From Pseudoscleropodium purum (taxonomy: Eukaryota; Streptophyta; Bryopsida; Hypnales; Brachytheciaceae): a DNA stretch of 64,000 nt. Position 1 is the stretch's first letter, and every line of letters starts with the position of its first letter. Under the pieces are notes generated by a model. The model was given only the letters and a program-made list of their open reading frames with translations. It ran no database searches and was not told where the DNA came from. Position numbers and translations under genes: made by a program. Positions 12,781 through 23,040 of the stretch are shown piece by piece. Location: NCBI GenBank assembly GCA_963969395.1, contig OZ017797.1, forward strand, positions 8,432,001-8,496,000, in the 5' to 3' direction.

Positions 12781-13959
12781 GCGTAGTCTAGACTAAACAT
12801 CTTTTTACATCCATGGAGATCAAGCATGGATGATGCACTCTATGCAAAATGTAGATGAAAACTCATGGATTCATCCAAAAGTGTGAGCATTCATCCTAAA
12901 AATAGTGATTGGATAGATTTGATTTTGACCTCCATGTAGTAATCACATTGGTTTTGAAAATTAATAGCTATTTTTCCAGTTCTTGTCAATTGGGGGAAAA
13001 TGTTATGTGCCCATGAGATGATTAAATTTGAAAATTTTGAATTCATGCCCATGACATTCTTTACCACTGGCTTGATGACCTTCCTCTTGTACCTGAAAAG
13101 AAGAAGGATATCCCTCTCCTAAATACTTAGCGGAAGCCCAAAGTGAAGATTTCAACTTGTCACACCTTGGTTTTCAACTTGCTTTTTCCTAGGGAACCAC
13201 ACTTTGTTCTTTGGAATGCAAAGGGGATCACTTCCAAAAAAAATCAAGACTTAAGAATATCATAGATGGACTCATAAATTCCAAATCAATGAAGCATTTG
13301 GGAAAAACATTAAATTTGCCAACCACAAATTAGGGGGCAATTTTTCAAGTTTATTTGTTGAGGTGAAAATTTTGAATTTTGAATCCATGTAACCTACACC
13401 TACACTTTTTGAATATGTATAACCTATACACAAAAATGTTGTAATTTTTTTTTTTATCAATTTCATCCATTGAGAACAGAACAATATATTGTCAAATATT
13501 CCCTTTGTAATTTTGAATGTCATTTTAAGAAAATCTTTGCTCAAATTTGAAATCTTGAATGAATTTTGATTGAATGTCAACAAGATAACTTTTGAACCAT
13601 CTACTATGATGATAGAATGGTCAAATGATAGATAGGTGCTTGATTCAATGAGTTGTTATCTATTTTTTTTTTGGCAAACCATCTTTACATGCATTTGTAG
13701 ATTCAGCTATAGTTGGTCCTAGAATTAGCAGAAAAATTTGACACTTTTTTTGGTGTGCATTCTGTTCCCCCTCCCGCCACTCAGATCACTCGTGGCTGGT
13801 GGTTTTATATTTCATCCTTTGCAATGGAATTCGTTTCATTTGGTCTTTTAAAAAAAAAAAAAAAAAAAAAAAATCCTGAGTGAATTTTCATTTGATTGAA
13901 AATGAATTAAAAAAAAAATTCCCCGTGAACCTTCTTGCAGACTGATCATTACTACTAAA
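12781..13959. other. AT-rich intergenic stretch ending in a poly(A) run
   Basis: A 103-codon minus-strand frame (13272-13583) has no recognisable motif and AT-driven composition. A run of about 24 A lies at 13850-13873, followed by a short palindrome around GAATTTTCATTTGATTGAAA. The A-run could be a retroposed tail, but no element body was identified. Confidence 0.4.
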
Positions 13960-14570
13960 AGCCCTCCCTCCCCAAGTCCCGAGGCAGGCAGCATGGGCCG
14001 AACTGATCCCATAATCCTGAATTCCTGATCCTCCTCCTCCTCCTCCACAGAGGCTGCGCACTAACTTCTCTGCAATTAAGGTAAGTGGGCGTGCTAAAGC
14101 GAGATTAGCAACGAAATTGTTGACTTAGCCACAGCAATCATGTGGAGACAGGGAAGGGAAGCGGAGGCGTCGTTTCTGACTGGGGGCTGGGAGCATCCCC
14201 GGCCAATACTCAGTCAACCACCCCACCCGGCCCGTCCCGGGCATTACTTTCCTAGCCACGGGGATTGATGGACCCAGCCCGACCCGACCCAACCCAGCCC
14301 AACCCAGCCCCGTTATTACCGTACCCGGCCCATTCCTTTCCCAAACGAACTGACTGACGGAAGGAAAAAAAGCGGCCGCAGTAACTTTAATATTCCGTCT
14401 CGCCACGCCACCTGTCTCCGTCTGTCCGTCCGTCCGTCTCTCGCGGGAGCTATTACGTCCGCTCTGACCGCAACGTGGTCACGTCAAGAAGGCCCGTCGC
14501 CCCTTCAGTTTGCTCTTTGGCTTCAATACGCTTCGGCCTGCCATTGTCTGCCGGGGCAGGGCAGAGTAGG
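13960..14570. other. GC-rich island without an identifiable gene
   Basis: This is a CpG-rich stretch with CTC repeats, a splice-donor-like AAGGTAAGT near 14080, C-run arrays and CCGTCCGTCCGTC near 14425. A 93-codon minus-strand frame here is a translation of the 5 bp array and is not a plausible protein. The stretch may be the promoter or first exon of a gene not otherwise visible, or a GC-rich repeat. Confidence 0.4.
14272..14311 (-). repeat. 5 bp C-run array, potential G-quadruplex on the minus strand
   Basis: Eight CCC runs occur at exact 5 bp spacing (14273 to 14308), separated by AG, GA or AA. On the minus strand this gives eight GGG runs with two-base loops, which satisfies the usual G-quadruplex pattern. 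A matching plus-strand G-run array lies at 20201. Confidence 0.7.
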
Positions 14571-14599
14571 AGTATAAAATAATAATCAAACTATTTTTT

Positions 14600-14962
14600 C
14601 CTTTTTTTTCCTTTTCTGGAAAAGTAGGGACAAAGCCCATTTTCACATTGGGGCACCCCCAATTCCATCAGGGACAGTACCGGAATTTTTTTTCAAGTGG
14701 AGGGAGGGGGACCTCACGGCATTCTGTTCCTGGTCATTTCGAAAAAAAATTTAAAAAAATAAAATTGACCCAACAATCCAAACTCCATAATCGAAACTAT
14801 TTTTTTTAATTTTTTTTTAAAAGTATGGACAAACCCCTTTGTCACATTAGGGCACCCCCATTCCAATAAGGACAATACCAGAATTTTTTTTCTAATGGAG
14901 GGAGGGGGACTTCTCATTTTGTTCTTGGTCATTTCAAAAAAAGTAAAAAAATAAAACAACAA
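14600..14962. repeat. two tandem copies of a ~198 bp unit
   Basis: Blocks with GACAAAGCCC...CACATTGGGGCACCCC, then GGAATTTTTTTTC, TGGAGGGAGGGGGAC and GGTCATTTC, recur 198 bp later with mostly C-to-T and G-to-A changes. Examples are CATCAGGGACAGTACCGG becoming AATAAGGACAATACCA. The copy nearer the GC island is the less decayed one. Confidence 0.7.
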
Positions 14963-16649
14963 TCCAAAATTATTTGCAATAAAAAGTCAAGTGGACTTAT
15001 TTGCAATATAAAAAGAGAAATAGGAAAAGATTCTACATGAAAAAAAAAAAAAAAGGTTTCATGCAAAAAAGGGAAGTGGTCCTATTTACTGGCATGGATA
15101 ACAATATTAGGAAGGGATGGCAATTATGAATATTCTTATTGTGAACCAAGTTGCAAACTCTTCATATTTGGCTAACTAATTGAGTGCAGGAAGGAGAATA
15201 GTGGACTTGGGAATTAAGAGAGACCAATATTACTGTTGCGTTTAGGGTGAGTAAAGGCCATGGAGTTGCCTTGTTGTTTATGGCGCGGTTTTTATGGCTA
15301 GATTGGGATTGCTCTTACATAATAATCAATAAAGCTTTGATAAAACACAAATGCTTGATTGCTTGAACAAAAGATAGTAAAATTGCCAAAAAAAATCAAC
15401 ATAGTGAAGAATTGTAAGTCATTCAAATTAAGTATGATTTATGATATGTACAAATTTCTTTCTTCTTTCCAATAACTTATTGCAAATATGATTTTTCTTC
15501 ACTATATTGAAATGGTTATTTAGTATGCACTAGGAAAATTACGATCATGGTAAACTTGACATTAAGACCCACTCCTTGTGTTAAGTTCATCATAAAGGCA
15601 GTGAGAAAGTTTGATTCTACATATTGATATGGACACCAAACTAGTGCCCATGTGGGCATGAGGAACCAAGCTCTTATGTTGAGGATTGGTGCTCCAAAGA
15701 CTCTCTTTTCTACTAGGTGCTTGAAGTTTCTACAATGTCTATTTTGTGTATAAAGTGCATTTCCTAAAACAATTGTCTATGAGCATTTTCAATAGGGTGA
15801 AATAACAAAAAAAAATATACAATATTATGTCAATTTTGAAGGTTGGAAATTCAACAAAGATGAATATCATGCATTACAAGAGTATAAATGAATGTAAGAC
15901 AATGTCATTGTAGTTGAAAATGTCCCAATGCTCTTCTTCACCAATTTTTCTTCTCCATGTAAGTGAATTGCACACAAAAATTGTAGACACCCATTATTAC
16001 CATTGCTGAATACAATTATGAACACAAAAATTGTAATGAATTTTTTTTTTTGACATAAATGAAATTGGAGTGAATGTGGATTTGAAATTCATAAGTTAAG
16101 CCACAAATACAATGGGGATTACAAAATCTTTCAGATAATAAGTATTTTTGCACTAGAAAAAACAACTTTTCACAATTACTGATATCCAAATGAATTCATT
16201 TGTTTTGTTTGGGTGTTGTGGATCCCATTTCCAGTCTTATTATTATTATGGTAGAAGTATCTTTTTCAAATAGGCCTCCTATAATTGTTTCATAGGCTAT
16301 CCTATTGCACTGTACACAACAACTAAATTCAATAGTCATTGAAAAAAATCCTTGGTTTGTACCTTCTCGTCCACTCATCTCTCTTCCTTCTTGGCTTAGG
16401 GAGAAGTGCCAAAGCTAACTACAATAGGTGAATCTATGAAACTAGAATGGGTCCCGATGAAAAATCCACTTTTAAATTCAATAAAATATTCATTTTTTTT
16501 TCACATTCTTCCACAACCTTGTTTTTGCACGTAGTGAACTCCGTTCCCTATGACTTTCCCACATCATCCAGGTTGAAATGCTTAAGTTATCCAAAATAGT
16601 ACTTCTACCTTATGTGTTTTCCTTTCACAAGTGAATGGCAAAAGCTCAA
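14963..16649. other. AT-rich intergenic stretch
   Basis: No open frame above 60 codons resembles a protein. No paired ends or tandem array were recognised. Confidence 0.45.
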
Positions 16650-17400
16650 TGCACCTAGTAAAAAAAGGTACGAGGACCAGGCTGTACACCGTTTGGTGAG
16701 TTACTAGGTCCCTGACCTCAGGCGAACGTTTGCAACAACCGCCCACACGGACATGTCCACCACGCTCGCCCCTGGCCACCTGTACGCCCCTCGAACATCT
16801 ATCTGCCGCAGTGGTAGGATGGCACCTGCACCACCACCACCCCTGTCACTCCTCACTAGTAAGTAACTTAGTAACTCACTAACTTACTTACCAGTCCGAA
16901 TCTTCTTAAGGTAAGCTTTACTCCGTCCTCTCCAGCCGGCTAAATTAGTGTCCTGCATCATCCGATGCCTGATTAGGCTGCTTAATTCTCTTCCCACAGA
17001 ATTAATTGGGGGTGATGCTTGCGTGCGTACCCAACGCAGAATTAGCGCGTTGCTGTATCTTCGAAAATCTAACCCAAAATGGAATCGCATCGTACCACTC
17101 GACCACTCAAGCCGTCAAGCCTTTTTCTGTGCTCTGCACCCAAAGAACCAGATATTTTTGGGCTCCCCAATCGTGGTAGTAAAATTGCGCCGTGGCGCAT
17201 TTGTGTGGGAAAAAAAACAAAAATCCCAAAAAAGACAACCCCAAATAAATGAAAAAGAACCCAACAGAGACGCGTGTGTTGAATGTTTCGAAACCTTCAG
17301 CAGCGGCAAGAAAAGCAAGATCAGTGCCTGGGATTTCTCATCAAGCTTCCTTAAGTTAAGGACGTTCTAAGATTCGTGGGGTACACATACATACAACCAA
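16650..17400. other. GC-rich stretch with a 140-codon frame of doubtful reality
   Basis: The frame at 16948-17370 (+) begins MSCIIRCLIRLLNSLPTELI and ends in a lysine-rich segment. It matches no family I know, has no introns or neighbours to support it, and overlaps minus-strand frames of similar length. The DNA is CpG-rich, with a near-palindrome of TAGTAAGTAAC/GTTACTA type around 16855-16890. It may be promoter, UTR or pseudogene sequence downstream of the ERF gene. Confidence 0.35.
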
Positions 17401-18068
17401 AGCTTCCTGCGTAAGTCTCTATCCTCAACCGCATCTCTCTCATTCCTCACAAAACCAGTAGCTTAGTGAATACCACACCGTGCACCAGGCGTGTTAAATC
17501 TTCTTTTAAGTACTATGTTAATATGGCATCCATTTAAGATCCCTAAAACGGTAATGAAGCCAATATACCATACTTGTGCAAAGCATGGTGAGGCACGGGT
17601 TGCAAACAACTCCTCTCGAATTCATTCAGTACACCTCGTATAACGCTCTCCAGCATCAAGGCCTAGCAATGATGCTTGCGACTCAACTACCCTCCACAAT
17701 GCATTCATCTCATTCGTATGCATACTTCACCTGAACTCAGATTCGCAACACCACATGCCCCAAACCTCAATAGAAATTTGAATGCAACAACAGCACACAA
17801 TAGAAGGAAATGGAACCCGAACCCAACATGGACATGGTTTGAGGATGTGAAGTGTTACACGCAAATGGTATAACACAGGCAAAAAGCTATTTTTATGAAT
17901 AAATGGAAGTGTGGAACTAGTGAAACAAGATGGGAGCGGTGCTGGTGAAGAAAAGCTCGCCGGTTGTGTGTTGTGCTATCTATCTGTCTGGGGGTCGTTC
18001 CATCCGTCCGCCCGTCCGTCCATGGCCGTGCATAAAAAAAGGGTTGGGCAGAGCTGCTAAAAACTACA
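17401..18068 (-). other. 3' flank / likely 3' UTR region of the ERF gene
   Basis: This is the sequence following the ERF stop codon on the minus strand. It is intermediate in GC and loses CpG towards 17.4 kb. The part next to the stop has TCCGTCCG-type pyrimidine repeats at 18000-18020. I could not identify a convincing polyadenylation signal, so the transcript end is unknown. Confidence 0.35.
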
Positions 18069-19154
18069 CTAACTCAGAAAAACTTGTCGTCCGGGTCGGG
18101 ACAAACAGAAGTCGGTTTCTACAGCCCGTTGCAGATGTTGCTCAATACTACAAGGAGGATGGTTGAGGTCTAACAAGAAAGGAAACGTTCTTCGCATCTC
18201 GGGCTTCGCATCGTGCGGGGTAGTGGTAGCCGCCGCGGGTGCTGCCTCAGAGTTGAGAATCACGGAAGACGACGAGTCGCAGTCGCTATGGCAGGCTCGA
18301 GTCTCGGGAGGAGACGTGGCGACGGCCGGCATAGCGCCAGTACTCAACCAGTCTCGCCCCACGGGCGTCACTTTCTTAGCGATTCTCTGGCGCTTGCTGT
18401 CAGACTCGTCGAACAAGACGTGGATCGGAGTCGTGGACGCCGTGGGGCGTTTACTAGACCACGCGTATGTCATATCGGCTTCCTCAATACAAGAACGAGC
18501 CGCACTCATGCTCTTGTATTGAGTGTGTGTGTCGTCGGGATCCTGAGTGGTGGCGGAGATGTTAAGGTCCAGGCCACTGCGCCAGGAAGAAGACTCCGAT
18601 ACCCCACCACCGTTGTTGCTGGATCGGTAGATGCTATGGCTTTTGGAGGGCTGGTGGTGGTGAAGAAACGCTTGGTGGTGGTGCTTTATCGGGCTGGTGG
18701 AGAGAGACTCTACAGTGGAGCTTTGACTGGTAATGCTCTGATCATCTGTGCCGTGAGGGGGTGTCGCGAAGTTCGTCTTGGCTTTGGTGCCACGAAGTGC
18801 TCGTGCGGCTGCAAAAAGGAGAAAATTCGGAAACGATTAGCAATTCGGCATTCGTGTGTGCAGCAATCACGAGTGAGAGAGAGAGACAGAGAGAGAGGCG
18901 TTTCAATCAAGGCATTTCATTCGGGGGTGATCTTGGGTTTGGAGTTGGTTTTGCTTACCACTGTCGTACGCACGGGCAGCTTCTTCTGCAGTGTCGAAGG
19001 TCCCTAACCAAACGCGCGTCTTCTTCCACGGATCGCGAATCTCAGCCGCGAAACGACCCCACGGACGCTTCCTCACGCCGCGGAAGTGCGCGCCTTGCTC
19101 GGCTTGGTGAGGCTTCGCACTTCCGACCACTCTATCGGCATCTCTCTGCGCCAT
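18069..19154 (-). CDS. AP2/ERF transcription factor, group VIII (EAR-motif repressor type), two exons
   Basis: Exon 1 is 19154-18959 and exon 2 is 18808-18069, giving 311 residues. The intron is phase 1 and splits Ala66 (G|CC). Residues 24-81 form one AP2/ERF domain, with [35 protein letters not shown] and, after the intron, RGTKAKTNF. Ala36 and Asp41 occupy ERF positions 14 and 19, which indicates the ERF rather than the DREB branch. The C-terminal part has His/Gln runs (108-118), LDLNI (145-149), a basic SKRQRIAKK stretch (203-211, possible nuclear signal), [12 protein letters not shown] (238-249) and the DLNxxP motif LDLNHPP (278-284). These are known in group VIII repressors that recruit TOPLESS-type corepressors. 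I infer a nuclear repressor at GCC-box promoters. The start was chosen at ATGGCG with G at -3; an in-frame ATG at 19259 would add 35 residues. Splicing is inferred, but both sites are canonical and restore the domain. Confidence 0.88.
18809..18958 (-). other. intron of the ERF gene inside the AP2 domain
   Basis: On the minus strand the donor is GACAGTG|GTAAGC and the acceptor is CTCCTTTTTGCAG|CCGCACG. At 150 bp it is a typical short plant intron and contains a CT-rich tract. Reading through it stops after 15 codons or so, whereas splicing it out restores the ARAYDSAARALRG segment expected of the domain. Confidence 0.87.
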
Positions 19155-20190
19155 CGCTTCCCCTCTCTCACTTAACAAAAAACGCGCTCCAAGTACAACA
19201 CCACCAACACGAACTCGCCTCGTTCCAGAGTGGCTCAATCTCGATGCCGTCCGCAACACAAACTTCCTTCAATTATCCCCTCCAAAAACAAACTCACCGT
19301 CATTCCCCGAGTATCAAACTCCTTTACACTCAATCTGCAAACACACAAGAAAACCAACCCACCAACCGGGGTTCCAACTCGCCGCTAATCACACTCTCTC
19401 CGCTTCCCTACAAGCCCCGTCTAATCTCAATCGCTCTACCACTTCCCCACCGCTGCTGCCCACCATTCCCACACTCCAAAGCTATGTATCCAAACACAGG
19501 ACCTGACTGGATCTCCAATTCCAACCAATTTGTCCGCCACCAAAACTCGAGGATCCGATTGAGACTCCCAATTAGATGAGCACTCCCAACACAAGAGTGG
19601 CAACCAAAGCGACAAATACTTAAGTGAGCCGCTGCTACTGCAAGAGAGAGAGCGTGGGCGGTGGAAGAGTGTGCGCAGAGAATGAGCCTGCGCTGGAGCT
19701 TAACAAGGGAGCGAGCGAGTATGGGACCCTTGGAAGGCTCCCCATAGAAGCGCGGAGGGAGGACCTGGATGGTGGAGCCGGCCGCTGCTACCGAGAACCC
19801 GGCCCGGCGGCAACCGCGCGGGTCCCACCCGAACTCCCGGCCCGGGCCGCGCACTCGATGTACGATGCCTGGACTGGCCTGGCCGGGGGCGGGCGGGTCC
19901 CATCCGTCGACTCGGACCGGACTTCCTACCGATGGTGCCGATTTTCACTTTTCACCGAATGAGGGGGGTAACTTAACTGAGGTAAATGGGGTAAAATGGG
20001 GCCCGGGGTCCTCTCATCCAGTTTGCGCGTTCCCAAGAAGGGGACGAGAGGCGAGACCGACGAAGGTGCCCTCCGACCAACCCGACCGCGAGCAGACCAG
20101 GCAGGCGCGCCTGCAACTGCGACCTACCGAGTCGCTGTGGCTGCTGCAGGCTACACACAGGGCCGCAGGGGGCAGGTGGGTAGGTAGGTA
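19155..20190 (-). promoter_or_regulatory. GC-rich 5' flank of the ERF gene, likely 5' UTR and promoter
   Basis: This CpG-rich sequence lies immediately upstream of the ERF start on the minus strand. It has a pyrimidine-rich tract (CTCTCTCTCTTGCAG) near 19640 and an AAGTATTTG stretch near 19612 that could be a weak TATA-like element. Open frames on both strands here (for example 148 codons at 19408-19854, minus) are GC-driven and unlike known proteins. No transcription start can be fixed from sequence alone. Confidence 0.35.
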
Positions 20191-20196
20191 GCAGAA

Positions 20197-20231
20197 GGTT
20201 GGGTTGGGTTGGGTTGGGTTGGGTGGTGGGG
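20197..20231 (+). repeat. (TTGGG)n array, potential G-quadruplex
   Basis: Five GGG runs at exact 5 bp spacing (20201 to 20221) are joined by TT and followed by TGGTGGGG. The pattern meets the usual four-run G-quadruplex rule on the plus strand, the template side for the ERF gene that starts about 1 kb away. Confidence 0.75.
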
Positions 20232-20333
20232 CCCGGAGACCCGATGGCGGCTCGCTTCCTTTCCGGCCCATTCCCTTGCTGCCTGGCTCCCAGTTTCTCG
20301 CGGCCTTCCCTTTTCCCACTCACCGTCAAGCGT

Positions 20334-21325
20334 GGGCTTTTGGCTGCGCTTTGTGCCCGCGCCTCCGTTGGGCAATAGTTTTGTTTTCGGGTTTTTTTTT
20401 TCTTGCTGCAGTTGTTGTTGTACTCTACTTCTTTTTCTCCTATTTTTTCGGATTGCTAAATGAAGGGAATTCATTGCATGGGTAAGAGCATCTGCATGCG
20501 GAAATTGACATGCTCAAATTTCACATCGACAGCAAGTATATATATTTTTTACTTTGGGGAGGAAAAGGTGGAATTTATGTCTGTATTTGAAGGTGAAGGA
20601 GTATAATAATATTGTTTACATGTGTACTCCCTTCTTCAAGATACCAAGAATAATTCGTCACAGGATACTTAGAAGCAGTAGTTTTGGGCTATGCTTTGTA
20701 TCCACACATCCGTTGGACAATAGTTTTATGTTGCAATTGTTGCTATTGTAGTAGTATTCTTTCTTTCTTTTTCGGAATTCTAATGAAGGGAATTCATTAC
20801 ATAAAAGCATCTACATGCTAAAATTGACACACTCAAATTTCACATCTATAGTATATTTTTTTACTTCTGTAAAGAAAAGGTGGAATTTATGTCCATATTT
20901 GAAGGTGTATTTGAAGGTGAAGGAGCACAATAATAGTTTTAACATGTGCTCTTTCTTCCTCAAGATACCCAAAATAATTCGTTGTAGGATACTTAGAAGT
21001 GTTGGCTTTTGGCTTTGTTGTGTGCATGCACCTCCGTTGGGTAGTAGTTTTTTTCCTATAATTGTTGTTGTAGTCTAATTCTTTTTGTCCTCTTTTTTTT
21101 AGAATGCTAATGAAAGGTATTCATTGCATGTATAAGAGCATCTGCATGTTGAAATTGACACACTCAAATTTCATATCTATAATATATATTTTTACTTTTT
21201 GGAAGAAAAAGTCGACTTCATGTCAGAATTTGAAGGTGAAGGGGTATAACAATATTGTTTGCATGTACTCTTCTACCCCAAGATACCAAGACTAATTTGT
21301 TGCGGGATATTTTAAGAATAACTTT
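20334..21325 (+). repeat. three tandem units of ~320-345 bp, progressively AT-richer
   Basis: The marker CTCCGTTGGGCAATAGTTTT at 20362 returns as ATCCGTTGGACAATAGTTTT near 20710 and CTCCGTTGGGTAGTAGTTTT near 21031. Between markers are GAAGGGAATTCATTGCAT, AGCATCTGCATG, CTCAAATTTCACATC and GATACTTAGAAG blocks in constant order, and a fourth partial unit starts near 21105. CpG sites of the first unit (TGCGCT, CCCGCGCC) become TG or CA in the later ones. Short frames of 60-90 codons repeat with the unit and are not genes. Confidence 0.75.
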
Positions 21326-22203
21326 GAATAAGTCCTCCAAGCTAAATGGATGGGTAAATAACAATTTTATATTAAAAGTTGGCATGGAATAAGGACATCG
21401 TTGTATTTAAGAATGTTGTCACTGTTGATTGATAAAGCTAAACCACATCAAGTCTTGTGGAATGTTTATCCTATGGAAATAAAACAATTATTTTTGTTTA
21501 CCTTAGAAAAATTCTTTTTGTCACATCTATATTTTTTGGAAGAGAAAAAGGTAGATTTTATGTATGTATTTGAAGGCAAGGGAAAATTAGCAATTATAGT
21601 TGACTTCATTTGGTGACTTATTTAGTTTTAATGTTGAGAAAAATGCTAAAAATGCTACTCTACTACAAATGATAAAATTTAAAAAATTGGAATCAAGGAT
21701 TTAGAATAAGGTCGGGGAAGTTGTGAAATGCAAAGTTTTAGGCTTCATAATGGGCGATAGATTTTTAATTTACTTTTGTGGTGAAACTTTTGGAATTCGG
21801 TAAGACTAGATGTGATCTAGCTCTAGCCATAATCAACCCATGAATTGCTCTTTTCTCATCCTTGAGGGAAGCATTGAAATTTATTATTCACCAAAGATGA
21901 TGAATTTGGAAAATTTAGATTCATGAATGAAATCAAGGAATCAAAATCAAATAAAGAAGGTCATATTAATATATCCCATGCTTGAGATAACCAATGAAAT
22001 TTTCCAACACTTCACGAAATCCAGTACATTGATGACTTCAATAGTATTTTATGCATGTTTTTTCACTAATGTCACAAAATACAAATTGACCAATTGGAAA
22101 ATGAGGTTCAAATTGTTACATTTCTCTGAGATTGGACCCATGAATGTGAGAGGTGTTCTAACTTAACTTAAGTTTTCCTATACCATATTTGAAGAGCCTT
22201 TCA
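21326..22203. other. AT-rich intergenic stretch
   Basis: A decayed piece related to the tandem unit upstream (GGAAGAGAAAAAGGTAGATT...TATTTGAAGGCAAGG) occurs at 21537-21590. No gene was recognised. Confidence 0.45.
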
Positions 22204-22504
22204 CACTACTAGAAATGCACGACCAAAACAACATAAATTCAACTGATGTATGTTATTTGGGATAGTAGAATGACCATTTTGTAACTTTCTATGAAAATCA
22301 ACAAAATGACAAATTCTTTCTATTGATTTGGATAGTGCAATGACCAAATCAACAAGTTTTTGTTGAATTTGAAATCTTTTTATAATCTTTTTGGAATCTT
22401 TGAGAATCTAAGTGTAATGATTTATTAAATAATTAATCATGTAAAATTCAGTCTTTTTTCAATTCAGCAGACTTTGGAGTCCATTCTCGCATAGTAGAAT
22501 AAAA

Positions 22505-22778
22505 AATTTCAAAAAACTCAAAACTGAGAAAAATTGTAAATTTAAGCTAACTTTCACCTACAAAAATTCGTTTGCAATTTCTATCCTCCAATTAAAAGTT
22601 ATAAACAAAAATCAAAGAGGGATAGTTAGGAACATTTATTTTGACATTTTCAAACATCCTCTCTGATTTTTGTCCATAATTTTTTATTGGAGACTCAAAA
22701 TCACAAACGAATTTTTGTAGGTAAAATTTATTTTGAATTTAAAACTTTTCTAAGTTTCAAGTTTTTTGAAAAAATGTG
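22505..22778. repeat. long imperfect hairpin inside the CACTA element
   Basis: Arms of about 115 bp (22505-22620 and 22657-22778) are reverse complements with some mismatches. Examples are TTCAAAAAACTCAAAACTGAG against the inverse of CTAAGTTTCAAGTTTTTTGAA, and CCTACAAAAATTCGTTTG against CAAACGAATTTTTGTAGG (nearly perfect). The loop is about 36 bp. It could be a nested MITE or a palindromic substructure of the element. Confidence 0.75.
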
Positions 22779-22892
22779 TTCAACTATGACTAAATAACTT
22801 TTGAAGTTCGCTGAAAATACAAAACACATGAAAAAACAATGAAAAAACTAAATATATAAAATTTTAGTTCTTATGTGGTCACTTAAATATTT

Positions 22893-23040
22893 AGGTGGTT
22901 TAGTGGTTGGAACCTTGAACCTCCAAACATGAGATCAAAGGTTCAAATCCCCTTAGAGGCACCCACCCACATGGCGGGTGGCCTAGGTGGCCTTTGCCTA
23001 CATGGCCGGCCACTTAGGTGGTTGCCTAGGTAGGAAAAAA
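22893..23040 (+). mobile_element. tRNA-derived, SINE-like block nested in the CACTA element
   Basis: TGGTTTAGTGGTTGG resembles an RNA polymerase III A box, and GGTTCAAATCC about 35 bp later matches the B box consensus GGTTCRANNCC. Spacing and order are as in tRNA genes, but the stems are too degenerate for a functional tRNA. A GC-rich body with repeated GGCC/CCTAGGTGG units follows, ending in an A/T run. This could be a SINE head or a tRNA-like segment captured by the transposon. No target duplication was found. Confidence 0.45.

Noticed and set aside
13272..13583. 103-codon minus-strand frame
   Set aside because: AT-driven composition, no motif, no homologue recognised.
16948..17370. 140-codon plus-strand open frame
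   Set aside because: Not similar to any family I know, no supporting splice or neighbour context; not called as a gene.
18213..19007. 264-codon plus-strand open frame
   Set aside because: It lies antisense to the ERF exons and intron, is arginine- and valine-rich from GC-rich DNA, and has no domain. The minus-strand AP2 domain with canonical splice sites explains the region.
18761..19579. 272-codon plus-strand open frame
   Set aside because: Antisense shadow of ERF exon 1 and its 5' flank; low-complexity Ser/Pro/His composition, no known motif.
19408..19854. 148-codon minus-strand open frame upstream of the ERF gene
   Set aside because: No recognisable domain. Overlapping frames on both strands are equally long, as expected in GC-rich DNA; more likely promoter or 5' UTR.
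22893..22964. functional tRNA gene
   Set aside because: A and B boxes are present, but acceptor, D and anticodon stems do not pair properly. Treated as tRNA-derived only.
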